The notes: a model not told the origin generated them from the sequence alone. Positions 1 to 7,871 are shown, numbered from the stretch's first letter. The stretch: DNA of 14,133 nt from JBEKZQ01 sp049509675 (GCA_049509675.1 JBEKZQ010000201.1:1-14133), one strand, 5' to 3'. Made by a program: numbers and translations.

Positions 1-834
1 GTAGGCGGGGTGATAGGGCCGGTGCGGCACGGGGCCCAGCCAGAGGTCCCAGTCGAAGCCGTCGGGCACGGGCGGGCGCTCGGCCGGCAGTGCGGTCATG
101 CCCTGCGGCCAGAAGGGGCGAGTGGACCAGTTGTGGACCTCGCGCACCGGGCCGATCGCCCCGCTCCAGATCCATTCGCACAGCATGGGCGTGCTCGCCA
201 TGCCCGCCGAACAGAGCAGTTGCGCGGCCAGGCCGGTCTGCCGGGCCGTGTCGCGCGCCAGCCGGGCTTCGTACAGGACGTTGGCCACCGGCTTGTGCGT
301 GATCACGTGCTTCTTGTGCCGCATGGCGCGGACGGCGATCGTGCCGTGCAGGTGCTCGGGGGTCATGATGTAGACGGCGTCCAGGTCCTTTTCCCGATCA
401 AGCATGTCGCGGAAGTCGACGTAGGCCCGGCAGGCCCCTCCCTGGCCCGATCGCTTCTGCCGCGCGTAATAGCGGTTGACGATTTCCTGGCCGACCTCGC
501 GGCCGCACAGTCCGCCGCGGGCGGTGCAGGCCCACTCCGGGTCGCCCAGAAAGCGGCCCACCTTCTCGTTCAGCTCGTGGCGGCTCCACTCCGGGTAGTC
601 GTCGCTCCTGCGGTTCGGATCGCACACGGCCACGATGTTCACGGCGGGCTTTTCCAGCGCGGGCATCAACTGCCGGAAGCCCTGGCTGCCGCAGCCCACG
701 AAGCCGATGTTTACCCGTTGGCTGGGCGGCGGGTCGGCCTGGCCGCCCAGCACGTGGGAAGGCACAATGGTCACTGCGGCCGCCGCCGCCGTGGCGTCGA
801 GGAACTGCCGCCGATTGAGATGCTTCTCGCTCAT
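1..834 (-). CDS. Gfo/Idh/MocA family oxidoreductase, Tat-exported (partial, C-terminus off the left edge)
   Basis: This is a likely NAD(P)-dependent sugar or inositol-type dehydrogenase acting outside the cytoplasm. Its 278 visible residues start at ATG 834-832, preceded by AAAGGACG as a ribosome binding site. Residues 8-12 read RRQFL, followed by an alanine-rich stretch, which is a twin-arginine export signal. A Rossmann fold starts at 42, with the dinucleotide-binding loop GFVGCGSQG at 44-52 and an acidic CDP at 71-73 ending the second strand. The usual EKP motif appears as HKP at 180-182, so Lys181 is the likely catalytic residue. That variant is common in exported planctomycete members. 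The C-terminal substrate domain begins with DWDLWLGP near 261-268 and is cut by the window edge. The substrate cannot be told from the sequence. The family call is secure; the export route is inferred from the signal. Confidence 0.93.
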   Translation of the reverse strand, partial: MSEKHLNRRQFLDATAAAAAVTIVPSHVLGGQADPPPSQRVNIGFVGCGSQGFRQLMPALEKPAVNIVAVCDPNRRSDDYPEWSRHELNEKVGRFLGDPEWACTARGGLCGREVGQEIVNRYYARQKRSGQGGACRAYVDFRDMLDREKDLDAVYIMTPEHLHGTIAVRAMRHKKHVITHKPVANVLYEARLARDTARQTGLAAQLLCSAGMASTPMLCEWIWSGAIGPVREVHNWSTRPFWPQGMTALPAERPPVPDGFDWDLWLGPVPHRPYHPAY

Positions 835-955
835 ACGTGTCGTCCTTTCATGCGAGGTATTCCGCTCCCCAGATCGTCCGTCAACTGTTTGGCGGGCTGA
901 TGCCGCCCGAACTGCAACGCCGGGTATTCTACCGATACCAGCCCGCACCGCACAC

Positions 956-1015
956 TAGCCCGACGCGCCAGCGAGGGAGAATCGCCGCAAAATCCCTCGC
1001 TGGCGCGTCGGGCTA
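956..1015. repeat. Palindromic intergenic repeat, copy 1 (perfect 23-bp inverted repeat)
   Basis: Arms 956-978 and 993-1015 are perfect reverse complements (ends TAGCCCGACGCGCC and GGCGCGTCGGGCTA) around a 14-nt spacer. A second, slightly diverged copy lies at 8103-8161. The copy sits 26 nt past the stop of the BSP peptidase gene and could stop its transcript as a strong hairpin. There is no clear T-run, so a terminator role is only inferred. Confidence 0.85.
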
Positions 1016-1041
1016 AAGTCGCGTGTCGCAGGCCCGTTGTA

Positions 1042-2427
1042 TTACCGCAGCGTGGCCACGTAATCGGCCCATAGTTCATCCACCGTCTTGCCGGTGTACT
1101 CTTTCCACAGTTCTGCACTGTACTTGCCCTGACGCATGGCCGCGTTGAGCTTTGGCACGATCTCCTTGCCGTGCTTCTCGACCACGAAATTCAGGAACCC
1201 CGCCGTCGTTCGATAGCTGTCGGTGTATTTGGCGGCGTCCGGATTGCGGGGCCGCGTGCCCGTCGGCGTCGGCTCGTACTTGAACCAGCGAATATAGTCG
1301 GCCATGCCCTCCACCAGCCAGCCCGGATTGCGCCTCCCGCCCCTGGCCTGCCCGTACTGCTGTACGACATGCACCAGTTCATGGATCATTGCGCCGGCGC
1401 CTTCGCCGTTGTAGTTCTGCTTGAACCAGTCCACGCTGCCGACGACGTGCGTCCCGCCCGTGGCCGCCACGCCGTGATAGTCCTCGGCAATGGCAATCGT
1501 CACTTGCGCCGGGGCCGTGAAGTTCTTGCTCGGCAGGGCCGCAACGATCATCGGGTACCACTTGTCCACCGCGGGCTGTAGCTTCTTCTCCACCCAGTCC
1601 TTGAGTTCCGGCGCATCGGTATAGTCGATGGTGATCCGGTACGGGGCCGAATCGGGCGACTTGGAGATCAGCCGGACAGCGGGAGTGGCAGCGGCGGCGG
1701 CGAGCATCTTCGGCCCGGCCGCGTCGATCACGTCGATCTCGCTGTAAAAAGTGTTGCCGAAGGGGTCTTTCTGCTCGGTCGCGGAAATGTCGAAGAGCAG
1801 GTAGCGAAACTTGCCGATCGCGCCGGCCGAGTCGGAAACACTCACGCCGTACTGGCCTCCGACTTCGCCGCTCTTGGGGCGGGTATCGACGGTCGCGAGA
1901 GGTTTCCAGCCGCATTTCGCCGGGTCTGTTCCCTTTCTGGGCCGCGCATCGAACCCGGGCGCCAAGCCGTCGGCGGCATACAGTTTGTAGACCTGCGGCC
2001 CACGCGTGTCCGTGTGCCACGAATACGTGTTGACCTGCTTGACCTCGATCACCTTGTCCAGGTCGATCGCCAGCCGGCCGCCGTCTTGCCCCTGGGCGAA
2101 GAAGAAGTTTCTGCCGGGCTGATCCGGCTCGGTGGGGACCTTGCCGTCGTGCAGGACCTTGAGATTGCCGCCGTTCTGGTCGCGGCGGCCATCCACCAGC
2201 GTGAACTTCGCCTTGCTTGCCGCATCATTGCTGGCCGGTGCGGGCACGTTGTTGAACTTGAAGGCGGCCGTGGCGGCGGCCTCGTTGTTGCGATCCATCA
2301 CAACCTTGACCTCGGCCCGAACCGCCGGCCCGGTGAGCAGAACAAGAAGGACTCCCGCAACGAGAGTCCAGAGTCGAGAGTCGAGAGGCGAGAGGCACCC
2401 CGCAATCAAGCGTCTGCAAAACCTCAT
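1042..2427 (-). CDS. Secreted basic-secretory-protein (BSP) family zinc metallopeptidase
   Basis: This is a predicted exported zinc peptidase of the plant-and-bacterial basic secretory protein family, 461 residues. ATG 2427-2425 is chosen because AAGGGGG lies just upstream; an upstream in-frame start at 2460 lacks such a site. Residues 1 to about 38 form a signal peptide ending in AVRA before EVKVV. Roughly 40-225 is a beta-rich region resembling discoidin-like carbohydrate-binding modules (VNTYSWHTDTRG, VYKLYAADG). The catalytic domain covers about 245-461. It contains HELVH, with His349, Glu350 and His353 as two zinc ligands and the catalytic base, followed by EGMADY at 373-378, where Asp377 probably supplies the third ligand. 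The gene seems to stand alone. Its signal-peptide coding region contains a short GAGAGTC-type repeat. The family call is firm; the substrate is unknown. Confidence 0.9.
   Translation of the reverse strand: MRFCRRLIAGCLSPLDSRLWTLVAGVLLVLLTGPAVRAEVKVVMDRNNEAAATAAFKFNNVPAPASNDAASKAKFTLVDGRRDQNGGNLKVLHDGKVPTEPDQPGRNFFFAQGQDGGRLAIDLDKVIEVKQVNTYSWHTDTRGPQVYKLYAADGLAPGFDARPRKGTDPAKCGWKPLATVDTRPKSGEVGGQYGVSVSDSAGAIGKFRYLLFDISATEQKDPFGNTFYSEIDVIDAAGPKMLAAAAATPAVRLISKSPDSAPYRITIDYTDAPELKDWVEKKLQPAVDKWYPMIVAALPSKNFTAPAQVTIAIAEDYHGVAATGGTHVVGSVDWFKQNYNGEGAGAMIHELVHVVQQYGQARGGRRNPGWLVEGMADYIRWFKYEPTPTGTRPRNPDAAKYTDSYRTTAGFLNFVVEKHGKEIVPKLNAAMRQGKYSAELWKEYTGKTVDELWADYVATLR
2361..2395. repeat. Short GAGAGTCGAGAG-type direct repeat inside the signal-peptide coding region
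   Basis: The stretch repeats units such as GAGTCCA, GAGTCGA, GAGTCGA and GAGGCGA with a period of about 8 nt. It lies wholly within codons 11-22 of the BSP peptidase and encodes LSPLDSRLWTL between the basic start and the hydrophobic core of the signal peptide. Confidence 0.6.
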
Positions 2428-2486
2428 GAGTATCCCCCTTGTTTCGTTTCTCGGAGCCAATCCAATGGCGTTTGCCGTTATTGGTT

Positions 2487-2609
2487 CCCTCGCCCCTTGC
2501 GGGAGAGGGTTAGGGTTATGGGTTTCGCCGGGCGAGAAGGAGTTGCCTTGCTTGCGCGGCCTTCCTATGCCCTCACCCCCTGCCCCTCTCCCAAAGGGAG
2601 AGGGGGGCG
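2487..2609. repeat. Imperfect inverted repeat, GGGAGAGGG / CCCTCTCCC type
   Basis: The left arm (2487-2515) has CGCCCC, GGGAGAGGG and TTAGGG. The right arm (about 2570-2609) has CCCTCACCCC, CCTCTCCC and GGGAGAGGGGGGCG, which can fold onto the left arm or on itself. It fills most of the gene-less stretch between the BSP peptidase and the ykgJ-like gene. This resembles dispersed intergenic palindromes seen in many high-GC bacteria. A half-like relic (GTGCGGGAGA, then GGGTGAGGGG) lies near 7090-7118. Confidence 0.7.
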
Positions 2610-2749
2610 TTTACAACTACATCGCCTAAACTTCGTGCGCATGGTGTCGTCGGCCGATTACCCATGTTACCGCCGAATGCGCAAACTTGCACGCCTTGCT
2701 GATGATTTCACGGAAGAATCTGAAATTTAGGACCCAAGACCGCTAAGAG
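2610..2749. other. Intergenic, nothing recognised
   Basis: With 2428-2486 this completes the 322-nt gene-less stretch 2428-2749. A weak ATTTCA/TGAAAT pair lies near 2706-2729, just past the end of the folE operon. It is too short and loosely spaced to call a terminator. No RNA gene or promoter is convincing. Confidence 0.5.
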
Positions 2750-3175
2750 CTAAATGTTCACCACGCCCAGCAGCCTCTGGATTTTCTTGAAGGGAACGAC
2801 CGGGCCGCGGTTTCCGCCGGCACAGTACGCGCACACCTGTTCCCACGCCGCAGCGGTGGCCAGATTGGAGGCCCAAAAGGGCCAGGTGCGACATTGCCGC
2901 GGGCGGTTATCGTAGACTTTGCAGACGCGGTTCTGGTTGTCGAAGAACACGCAATCGCCGCCGGCCAGCTCGATCAGGCTCTTGCGCCTTCCCACGCGGC
3001 GCACATACCGCGATTCGAACGGTCCAACGTCCAACTGCAAGGCGGCAGCCAAAGCGGCGATCTCGGCCTTGTCTACCCACACATAGCCGGGCGCGCCGGT
3101 GCAACAATCGCCGCACTGCGCACACTGGAAGCGGAGCCCTTTCTGGTACCAAGGTTCGTTCGGGGTGGCAGTCAT
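2750..3175 (-). CDS. YkgJ-type cysteine-cluster protein
   Basis: This is a 141-residue small metal- or Fe-S-binding protein of the YkgJ/Fli-B zinc-or-iron cluster family, with no defined reaction. Nine cysteines are in the family pattern: CAQCGDCC at 18-25, then Cys75, Cys85 and Cys95 in the CVFF...VCKVYDNRPRQCRTWPFW segment, and a final CAYC at 115-118. There is no signal peptide, so it is cytoplasmic. Its ATG (3175-3173) overlaps the TGA of the upstream dehydrogenase as ATGA, which implies translational coupling and equal expression. The location suggests a helper role in metal or cluster handling for that Fe-S enzyme; this is inference from position. The reading frame stays open far upstream, but only as a shadow of the dehydrogenase gene. 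Confidence 0.9.
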   Translation of the reverse strand: MTATPNEPWYQKGLRFQCAQCGDCCTGAPGYVWVDKAEIAALAAALQLDVGPFESRYVRRVGRRKSLIELAGGDCVFFDNQNRVCKVYDNRPRQCRTWPFWASNLATAAAWEQVCAYCAGGNRGPVVPFKKIQRLLGVVNI

Positions 3176-6162
3176 ACGATGATCAGTTCCTCGCCGGGAG
3201 TTGTCAGCAAGGCCGCCACGCCGGGCTGCAGGCCGTAGGCCAGGGCCAGTAATTTCAGCGGATGGATGGTCCGCTTGGTCGTGCCCTGTTCCATCTGGAT
3301 GCGGCAGGCGCTGCATTCGGTAACGCCGGCCTGGAGGGCCGGATCGCGCAGCCGGGAAATCAGGCCCCATCCCGCCCGCAGACTGCTGCGATAGTTCTTC
3401 TGCAAAAGGCCGAAGGTGCCCGCCATGCCCGAGCAGCCCTGCTCGACGTGGCGCAGGCGCAGCCCCGGGATGAGCCCCAGGAGGTTCTCGCCCGGACTGC
3501 CCACGTTCAAGGCCCGCAACATGCAGGGGGTGTGATAGCCGAGCGTGGCGGTGATGGGCTGGAAATCCAATTGCAGCGAGCCTTGGGTATGCATTTTCCA
3601 AAGATAGCTGCAGGCCTCGCTGGCATGGGCGGCCAGAAACCGCGCGTCCTCGTCGTCCAGCAACTGCGGATATTCGTGCGTCAAACACAGTGCGGCGGCC
3701 GGCTCGGTGGCCACCACGTGATAGCCCTGGCGGATGGCTTCCGACAGGATGGCCACGTTGTGCCGCGCCAGTGCCCGGGCGTGGTCCAGCGCGCCGCAGG
3801 CGATCGAGGCCATGCCCGAGGGCTTCTGCTCCGGATGCACGTACACCGAGATGCCGTTGTGCTCCATGACGGCGACCAGGGCCTCGGCCAACTGCGGATC
3901 GTGATAATTGGCGTAGAGGTCGACGAAGTACACGATCTTCCGGCCGTGGCGGCGCGTCGGCCGGGTCAGACGCCGCCGTGCCGCGCGGCGGAGGAAGTTC
4001 CGCGAAGTGATGCGCGGCAGCTTGCGACCCTGGGCGATCCCCAGCGTCTTTTCCATCAGCCAGCGCATCTGCCGATTGCGGATGGCCCAGTTGGCCGCCG
4101 GAGCGATCGGCCCGGCCAGCGCGGCCAGCAGATCGAGCCGGGTCATGAGCCAGTCGGCGAAGCGCAGGCCGTTGGCGGCCACGTAGGCGCCCTTGCTCTC
4201 GCGCATCAGCGCGGGGATGTCGACGCCCGCCGGACATTCCAGGCGGCAGCTATGACAGTGGATGCACAGGTCGGCCACCTGCTTGAACTCGTCGCTGGTG
4301 AGCCAACTGAGCTCCACTTTGCCCGTCAGGCAGCCGCGGATGATGTTGGCCTTCGCCCGAGGCGAAGCCTCCTCGGCCGGTGCGAAGCGGAAGATGGGGC
4401 ACATCCGCACGCCGGCCGCCTGGGTGCGGCACTCGCCGCAGCGATTGCAGGCCGCCGTGGCCTCGACGACCCGCGCGGGGTCCCAGTTCAATTGCAATTC
4501 GATCAGATTCCGCAGCGGCGGGGCCTCGGCGCCGCCGGGCGCCGCCGGCGGCCCGGCCGACGGTTGCCGCGCGACAAACGCCGGCCGCAGGTTGCGCGTC
4601 AACAGATCCTCGTCGTCGCTGACGATCTTGCCGGGATTGAAAATGCCGCCGGGATCGAAGATCTGCTTCAACTGGCGGAAGACCTCGTAGAGCGGGCCGG
4701 CCTGGCGACGCAGAAACGAGGTGCGGCTCAGTCCGTAGGCGTGCTCCCCCGAGATCGTCCCACCCGCGTCGAACACCTCCTGGTAGAAGTCCTCGGCCAT
4801 CAGTCGCATGCGTTGCACGTCGCCAGGGTCGTCCAAATCCAGGAACGGTTGGATGTGGATCTGTCCCTGGCCGGCGTGGGCCAGGAGCGAGGCCGTCACC
4901 TGGTGGCGTTTGAGCACGTTCTGCATGCGCACCAGGAAGTCGGGCAGGACCTGCGGCGGCACGGCCGCGTCTTCCACCACCGGCACCGGCCGCCGCGGCC
5001 CTTTCACGCGGTACAACAACGGCTGGGTCTTGGCGGCCAGGCGCCAGAAGAGGTCCATCTCGTCGCGCTCGAAGGCGTGGCGGGCGGCGAACGCCAGCCG
5101 GGTGCGGTTGCGCACCTCGTCGGTCAGCCGGGCGGCGCGGTCGCGGATCTCCAGCGGCTCATCGCCTTCGAATTCGACCAGCAGCGCCGCCTCCGTCTCG
5201 GCCGGGATCAACAGGTCGAACTGGACTTCGCTTTCCCGCGCCAGGCTCAGGTGGCGGCGGTCCATCAGGTCGCAGGCACTGGGCTGCCAGGGGAGAATCT
5301 CGGCGACGGCCCGCGATGCCCGCTCCAGGCTCTCGAACAGCAACAACACCACGCCCCGATGACGCGCAAGCGGCTGCGTGGCCAGCAGGGCCTCGGTGAA
5401 CAAGGCCAAGGTTCCCTCGGAGCCGACCAGCAGGCCGGCCATGTCCAGATAGCCCTCGCCCAACACGCCGGCCACGTTGTATCCGCAGCGGTTCAACGGG
5501 CCCTTGGGCTGCTGGGCGCGGATGACCTCGGCATGGGCCGACAACAGCCCAGCCACGCGCTGGACCAACTCGCGCTTGCGCGGATGGGCGTCGAGGCTGG
5601 CCCCGTCGGAGAGCGGCTCGCGGCCCAGTTCCAGCAGTTGGCCGTCGGCCAGCACCACTTGCAGGCTGCGGACGTGGCGGCGGACCGAGCCGTATTTCAG
5701 CCAGCGGCTGCCCGAGGCATCCACCGCCAGCAGGCTGCCCATGGTGGTGACCGCGGTGCCGGCCGGGTTGGGGCCGAACATCCGCCCCACCGCGCGCAGT
5801 TGCGCATTCAGTCGCTCGTGGACAATGCCCGGCTGCACGCGGACCGTTTCCGACCCGATGGCGATCACGCGGCGGAGATTCCTGGAGAAGTCCAACACCA
5901 GTCCGGGGCCGAGCGACTCGCCGGCCACGCCGCTGCCGGCGCCGCGGGCGTGGATGGGGATATGCTTTTCGGCGGCATATTGCACGCAGGCCACCACGTC
6001 GGCCGCCGAGACCGGCCGCACCACCGCCAGGGGGCGGATCTCGTAGATGCTGGCGTCGCTGGCGTACAGTTGCAGGCAGATGTCGTCGCAGCGCACCTCG
6101 CCGGCAATCAGTCCGCGCAGGTCGTCTTGAATGATGCCGCGGTGCTGCTCGAGGGAATCCAT
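3172..6162 (-). CDS. YdiJ-like FAD-linked 2-hydroxyacid dehydrogenase fused to a Fe-S/CCG module
   Basis: This predicted flavin and iron-sulfur dehydrogenase oxidises a D-2-hydroxyacid (D-2-hydroxyglutarate, D-lactate or glycolate type) and passes electrons to an acceptor. At 996 residues it is close to E. coli YdiJ (about 1018). ATG 6162 is chosen, with GGAGA just upstream at the end of folE. The order is: PCMH-type FAD-binding domain about 40-220 (HARGAGSGVAGESLG at 71-85), FAD-oxidase C-terminal domain about 230-520, two ferredoxin-like 4Fe-4S motifs (CNRCGEC from about 571, CIHCHSCRLEC from about 631), and a cysteine-rich C-terminal region. The second CCG motif reads GCSGMAG (Cys910, Ser911) with TPC880 and CSAC (950-953). 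The first CCG half has lost its cysteine pair (SGMASIACG). The gene lies 5 nt after folE and overlaps the next gene by 4 nt. The exact substrate is not determinable. Confidence 0.9.
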   Translation of the reverse strand: MDSLEQHRGIIQDDLRGLIAGEVRCDDICLQLYASDASIYEIRPLAVVRPVSAADVVACVQYAAEKHIPIHARGAGSGVAGESLGPGLVLDFSRNLRRVIAIGSETVRVQPGIVHERLNAQLRAVGRMFGPNPAGTAVTTMGSLLAVDASGSRWLKYGSVRRHVRSLQVVLADGQLLELGREPLSDGASLDAHPRKRELVQRVAGLLSAHAEVIRAQQPKGPLNRCGYNVAGVLGEGYLDMAGLLVGSEGTLALFTEALLATQPLARHRGVVLLLFESLERASRAVAEILPWQPSACDLMDRRHLSLARESEVQFDLLIPAETEAALLVEFEGDEPLEIRDRAARLTDEVRNRTRLAFAARHAFERDEMDLFWRLAAKTQPLLYRVKGPRRPVPVVEDAAVPPQVLPDFLVRMQNVLKRHQVTASLLAHAGQGQIHIQPFLDLDDPGDVQRMRLMAEDFYQEVFDAGGTISGEHAYGLSRTSFLRRQAGPLYEVFRQLKQIFDPGGIFNPGKIVSDDEDLLTRNLRPAFVARQPSAGPPAAPGGAEAPPLRNLIELQLNWDPARVVEATAACNRCGECRTQAAGVRMCPIFRFAPAEEASPRAKANIIRGCLTGKVELSWLTSDEFKQVADLCIHCHSCRLECPAGVDIPALMRESKGAYVAANGLRFADWLMTRLDLLAALAGPIAPAANWAIRNRQMRWLMEKTLGIAQGRKLPRITSRNFLRRAARRRLTRPTRRHGRKIVYFVDLYANYHDPQLAEALVAVMEHNGISVYVHPEQKPSGMASIACGALDHARALARHNVAILSEAIRQGYHVVATEPAAALCLTHEYPQLLDDEDARFLAAHASEACSYLWKMHTQGSLQLDFQPITATLGYHTPCMLRALNVGSPGENLLGLIPGLRLRHVEQGCSGMAGTFGLLQKNYRSSLRAGWGLISRLRDPALQAGVTECSACRIQMEQGTTKRTIHPLKLLALAYGLQPGVAALLTTPGEELIIV

Positions 6163-6167
6163 GACAG

Positions 6168-6830
6168 TTAGCGGCGGTCTCCGAAGATCAAGGTCATCAG
6201 TTCGGCACGGGTGGCGGAGCCGGTGCGGAAAACGCCCTTCATGGCCGAGGTCACGCAGATACAGCCCGGCTTGCGCACGCCGCGGATCGTCATGCAGGTG
6301 TGCTCCGCCTCGATCACCACGGCCACCCCCTTGGCCTGCAATTCCTTCACCAGCAGCCCGGCGATCTCTTCGGTCATGCGTTCCTGGACCTGGGGCCGGC
6401 GGGCCACGTCTTCCACGACCCGCGCCAATTTGCTCAAACCAATGACGCGCTCGCCCGGCAGATAGGCCACGTGGGCCTTTCCCAGGAACGGCAACAAGTG
6501 ATGTTCGCACATGCTGTTGAAGCTGATGTCGCGGACCAGGACCACCTCGTCGCAGCGCTCGGTGAAGAATTGTTGCAGGTGCCGGCGGGGGTCTTCGTGC
6601 AAGCCGCGGAACAACTCGGCGTACATCCGCGCCACGCGGGCCGGCGTCTCCCGCAGGCCCTCGCGGTCGGGGTCCTCGCCCACGGCCAGCAGGATCTCGC
6701 GGACCGCGCGCTGGATCCGCGCCGCGTCGATGCCCCGGTCCGCCCGCACCGTGGCCGCCGACTGCTCGTCGCCGTCTGCTTCGCCCAAGAGGCTGCCGGA
6801 CAGCCGCTCATTGTTGCCGGGGGATTCCAT
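6168..6830 (-). CDS. folE: GTP cyclohydrolase I
   Basis: The enzyme converts GTP to 7,8-dihydroneopterin triphosphate, the first step of tetrahydrofolate (and pterin or queuosine-type) synthesis, in the cytoplasm. The 220 residues match the family length. Zinc ligands are Cys108, His111 and Cys179, in SMCEHHLLPF and EAEHTCMTIRG, with His110 and His177 as catalytic histidines. All sit exactly two residues from the E. coli positions. RIQRAVREIL, ETPARVARMY and GLSKLARVVEDVARRPQVQER are further family signatures. The first 30 residues are not conserved. ATG 6830 has only a weak ribosome site (AGAGA), so a slightly later start is possible. It is the first gene of a three-gene operon, with a promoter about 35-63 nt upstream. 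Confidence 0.97.
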   Translation of the reverse strand: MESPGNNERLSGSLLGEADGDEQSAATVRADRGIDAARIQRAVREILLAVGEDPDREGLRETPARVARMYAELFRGLHEDPRRHLQQFFTERCDEVVLVRDISFNSMCEHHLLPFLGKAHVAYLPGERVIGLSKLARVVEDVARRPQVQERMTEEIAGLLVKELQAKGVAVVIEAEHTCMTIRGVRKPGCICVTSAMKGVFRTGSATRAELMTLIFGDRR

Positions 6831-6864
6831 GAATGTGTCTCTCTAGCGAGGGGGAGGAAGACTT

Positions 6865-6893
6865 ATCTTAAAGGGCAGGGGGCAACCGGTCAA
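6865..6893 (-). promoter_or_regulatory. Sigma70-like promoter of the folE operon
   Basis: Reading the minus strand, TTGACC (6893-6888) is followed by exactly 17 nt and TAAGAT (6870-6865), close to TTGACA-17-TATAAT. Transcription would start near 6858, leaving a leader of about 28 nt before the folE ATG. No riboswitch would fit. This is predicted from motif match and position only. Confidence 0.6.
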
Positions 6894-6916
6894 GGAGGAG
6901 AACCGCCGAAAAGCGT

Positions 6917-7077
6917 GGGGCGGGAAGCGTGGAGCGTGGAGCGTGGGGCGCGGGGCGGGAAGCGCGGAGCGCGGGGCGGGAAGCGTGGAGCGCGGGGCGG
7001 GAAGCGTGGAGCGCGGGGCGGGAAGCGTGGAGCGCGGGGCGGGAAGCGTGAGGCGTCGGGCGGGAAGCGCGGCGTTC
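6917..7077. repeat. 21-bp GC-rich tandem repeat array
   Basis: The unit GGGGCGGGAAGCGTGGAGC(GC) recurs with a strict 21-bp period starting at 6952, 6973, 6994, 7015, 7036 and, diverged, 7057. A first unit at 6917 is offset by an expanded GCGTGGAG run. The array lies between the folE promoter and the end of the LON-domain gene. Because 21 is a multiple of three, it gives a spurious open frame rich in RGARGGK. That frame has no gene-like start or context and is not a gene. A half-palindrome relic follows at about 7090-7118. Confidence 0.85.
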
Positions 7078-7163
7078 CCTATCCCCGTGCGGGAGACGGG
7101 CCGAGGGTGAGGGGTAAAGGGAGGTTGGACGATCCCTCGGCGATTCCTCTCATCGTGGCCTCG

Positions 7164-7871
7164 TCAATTGGCGCTGAACTGCGGCGGAAAGACCAGCGCG
7201 CCACCGCGGGCCGGCTGACGGTCGGCTGACATGGCCCGCAAATGCCGCAGCAGCAAGCGGCCGCGACGGCACACGTTCACTTCCGCCAAGAGGGCCTCCT
7301 TCTCGGCGGGCTCGATCTCCAGCATATAGCTGATCACGTCGGTCAGGACGCCCAACGGCACGTCGCTTCCCAAGAGCTGATCGAGCTGTTCCTGGGCCTC
7401 CGGCAACATGGCAGCCACGCGCCGAAAAGCGTCGCGCAGCTTGCGTTGCAAGGCGACCGATGCGAATCCGTCCTGCGGCAGGCAGTCGTCCGCACAAAGC
7501 TCCACCCGGGCCTCGCGGAAGTCCTTGGTGGCGTCGAGCTCGCGGACCAGCCGCACGCGCCTCAGCCCCAGCACCAGCAGGTTGTAGGTGCCGTCCTGCA
7601 GTTGGTGCCAGGTGGTAATGCGGCTGAGACAGGCAATGGGGTAGGTGGCCGGGCGGCCTTCATAATCGTCCTGCCAGCCCGGCGCCAACAGCGCCATGGC
7701 GATCAACCGATCGCCCGACACGGCGTCCTGCAACAGGCTGCGATAGCGCGGCTCGAAGATGTGCAGCGGCTGCATCACGTGCGGGAACAGCACGAGGCTG
7801 GGCAGGGGGAAGATTCGGGCGACCCCCGAAAAACTGTCTACCGAGAAGGAAAACTCTTCAAAAGCCGCCAT
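7164..7871 (-). CDS. LON peptidase substrate-binding domain protein
   Basis: This 235-residue protein has only the N-terminal substrate-binding domain of Lon protease, with no ATPase or protease part. The LON domain begins with IFPLPSLVLFPHVMQPLHIFEPRYRSLLQDA (about 20-50), continues with IACLSRITTWHQLQDGTYNLLVLGLRRVRL (about 79-108), and ends in a helical part containing LGVLTDVISYML (about 173-184). ATG 7871 has GGGGGACC upstream. Such stand-alone LON proteins are widespread and lack a proven activity; a role in protein quality control is usually assumed by homology. The gene has no close partner: the folE promoter lies downstream and a MITE upstream. Confidence 0.92.
   Translation of the reverse strand: MAAFEEFSFSVDSFSGVARIFPLPSLVLFPHVMQPLHIFEPRYRSLLQDAVSGDRLIAMALLAPGWQDDYEGRPATYPIACLSRITTWHQLQDGTYNLLVLGLRRVRLVRELDATKDFREARVELCADDCLPQDGFASVALQRKLRDAFRRVAAMLPEAQEQLDQLLGSDVPLGVLTDVISYMLEIEPAEKEALLAEVNVCRRGRLLLRHLRAMSADRQPARGGALVFPPQFSAN

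Noticed and set aside
3176..4237. Long upstream extension of the ykgJ frame
   Set aside because: It overlaps the dehydrogenase in another frame and is low in motif content; the true start is the ATG at 3175 overlapping the TGA.
3262..6171. A 969-residue open frame on the plus strand
   Set aside because: It is the exact antisense shadow of the YdiJ-like gene; high GC keeps it open, and its composition (His, Gln, Gly, Ala-rich, no motif) is not gene-like.
6952..7077. Possible CRISPR array
   Set aside because: The units are contiguous 21-bp repeats with no unique spacers and no cas genes nearby.
6300..7229. Plus-strand frame running through folE antisense and the 21-bp array
   Set aside because: It is a shadow of folE plus an in-frame repeat (RGARGGK units); no start signal or homology is apparent.
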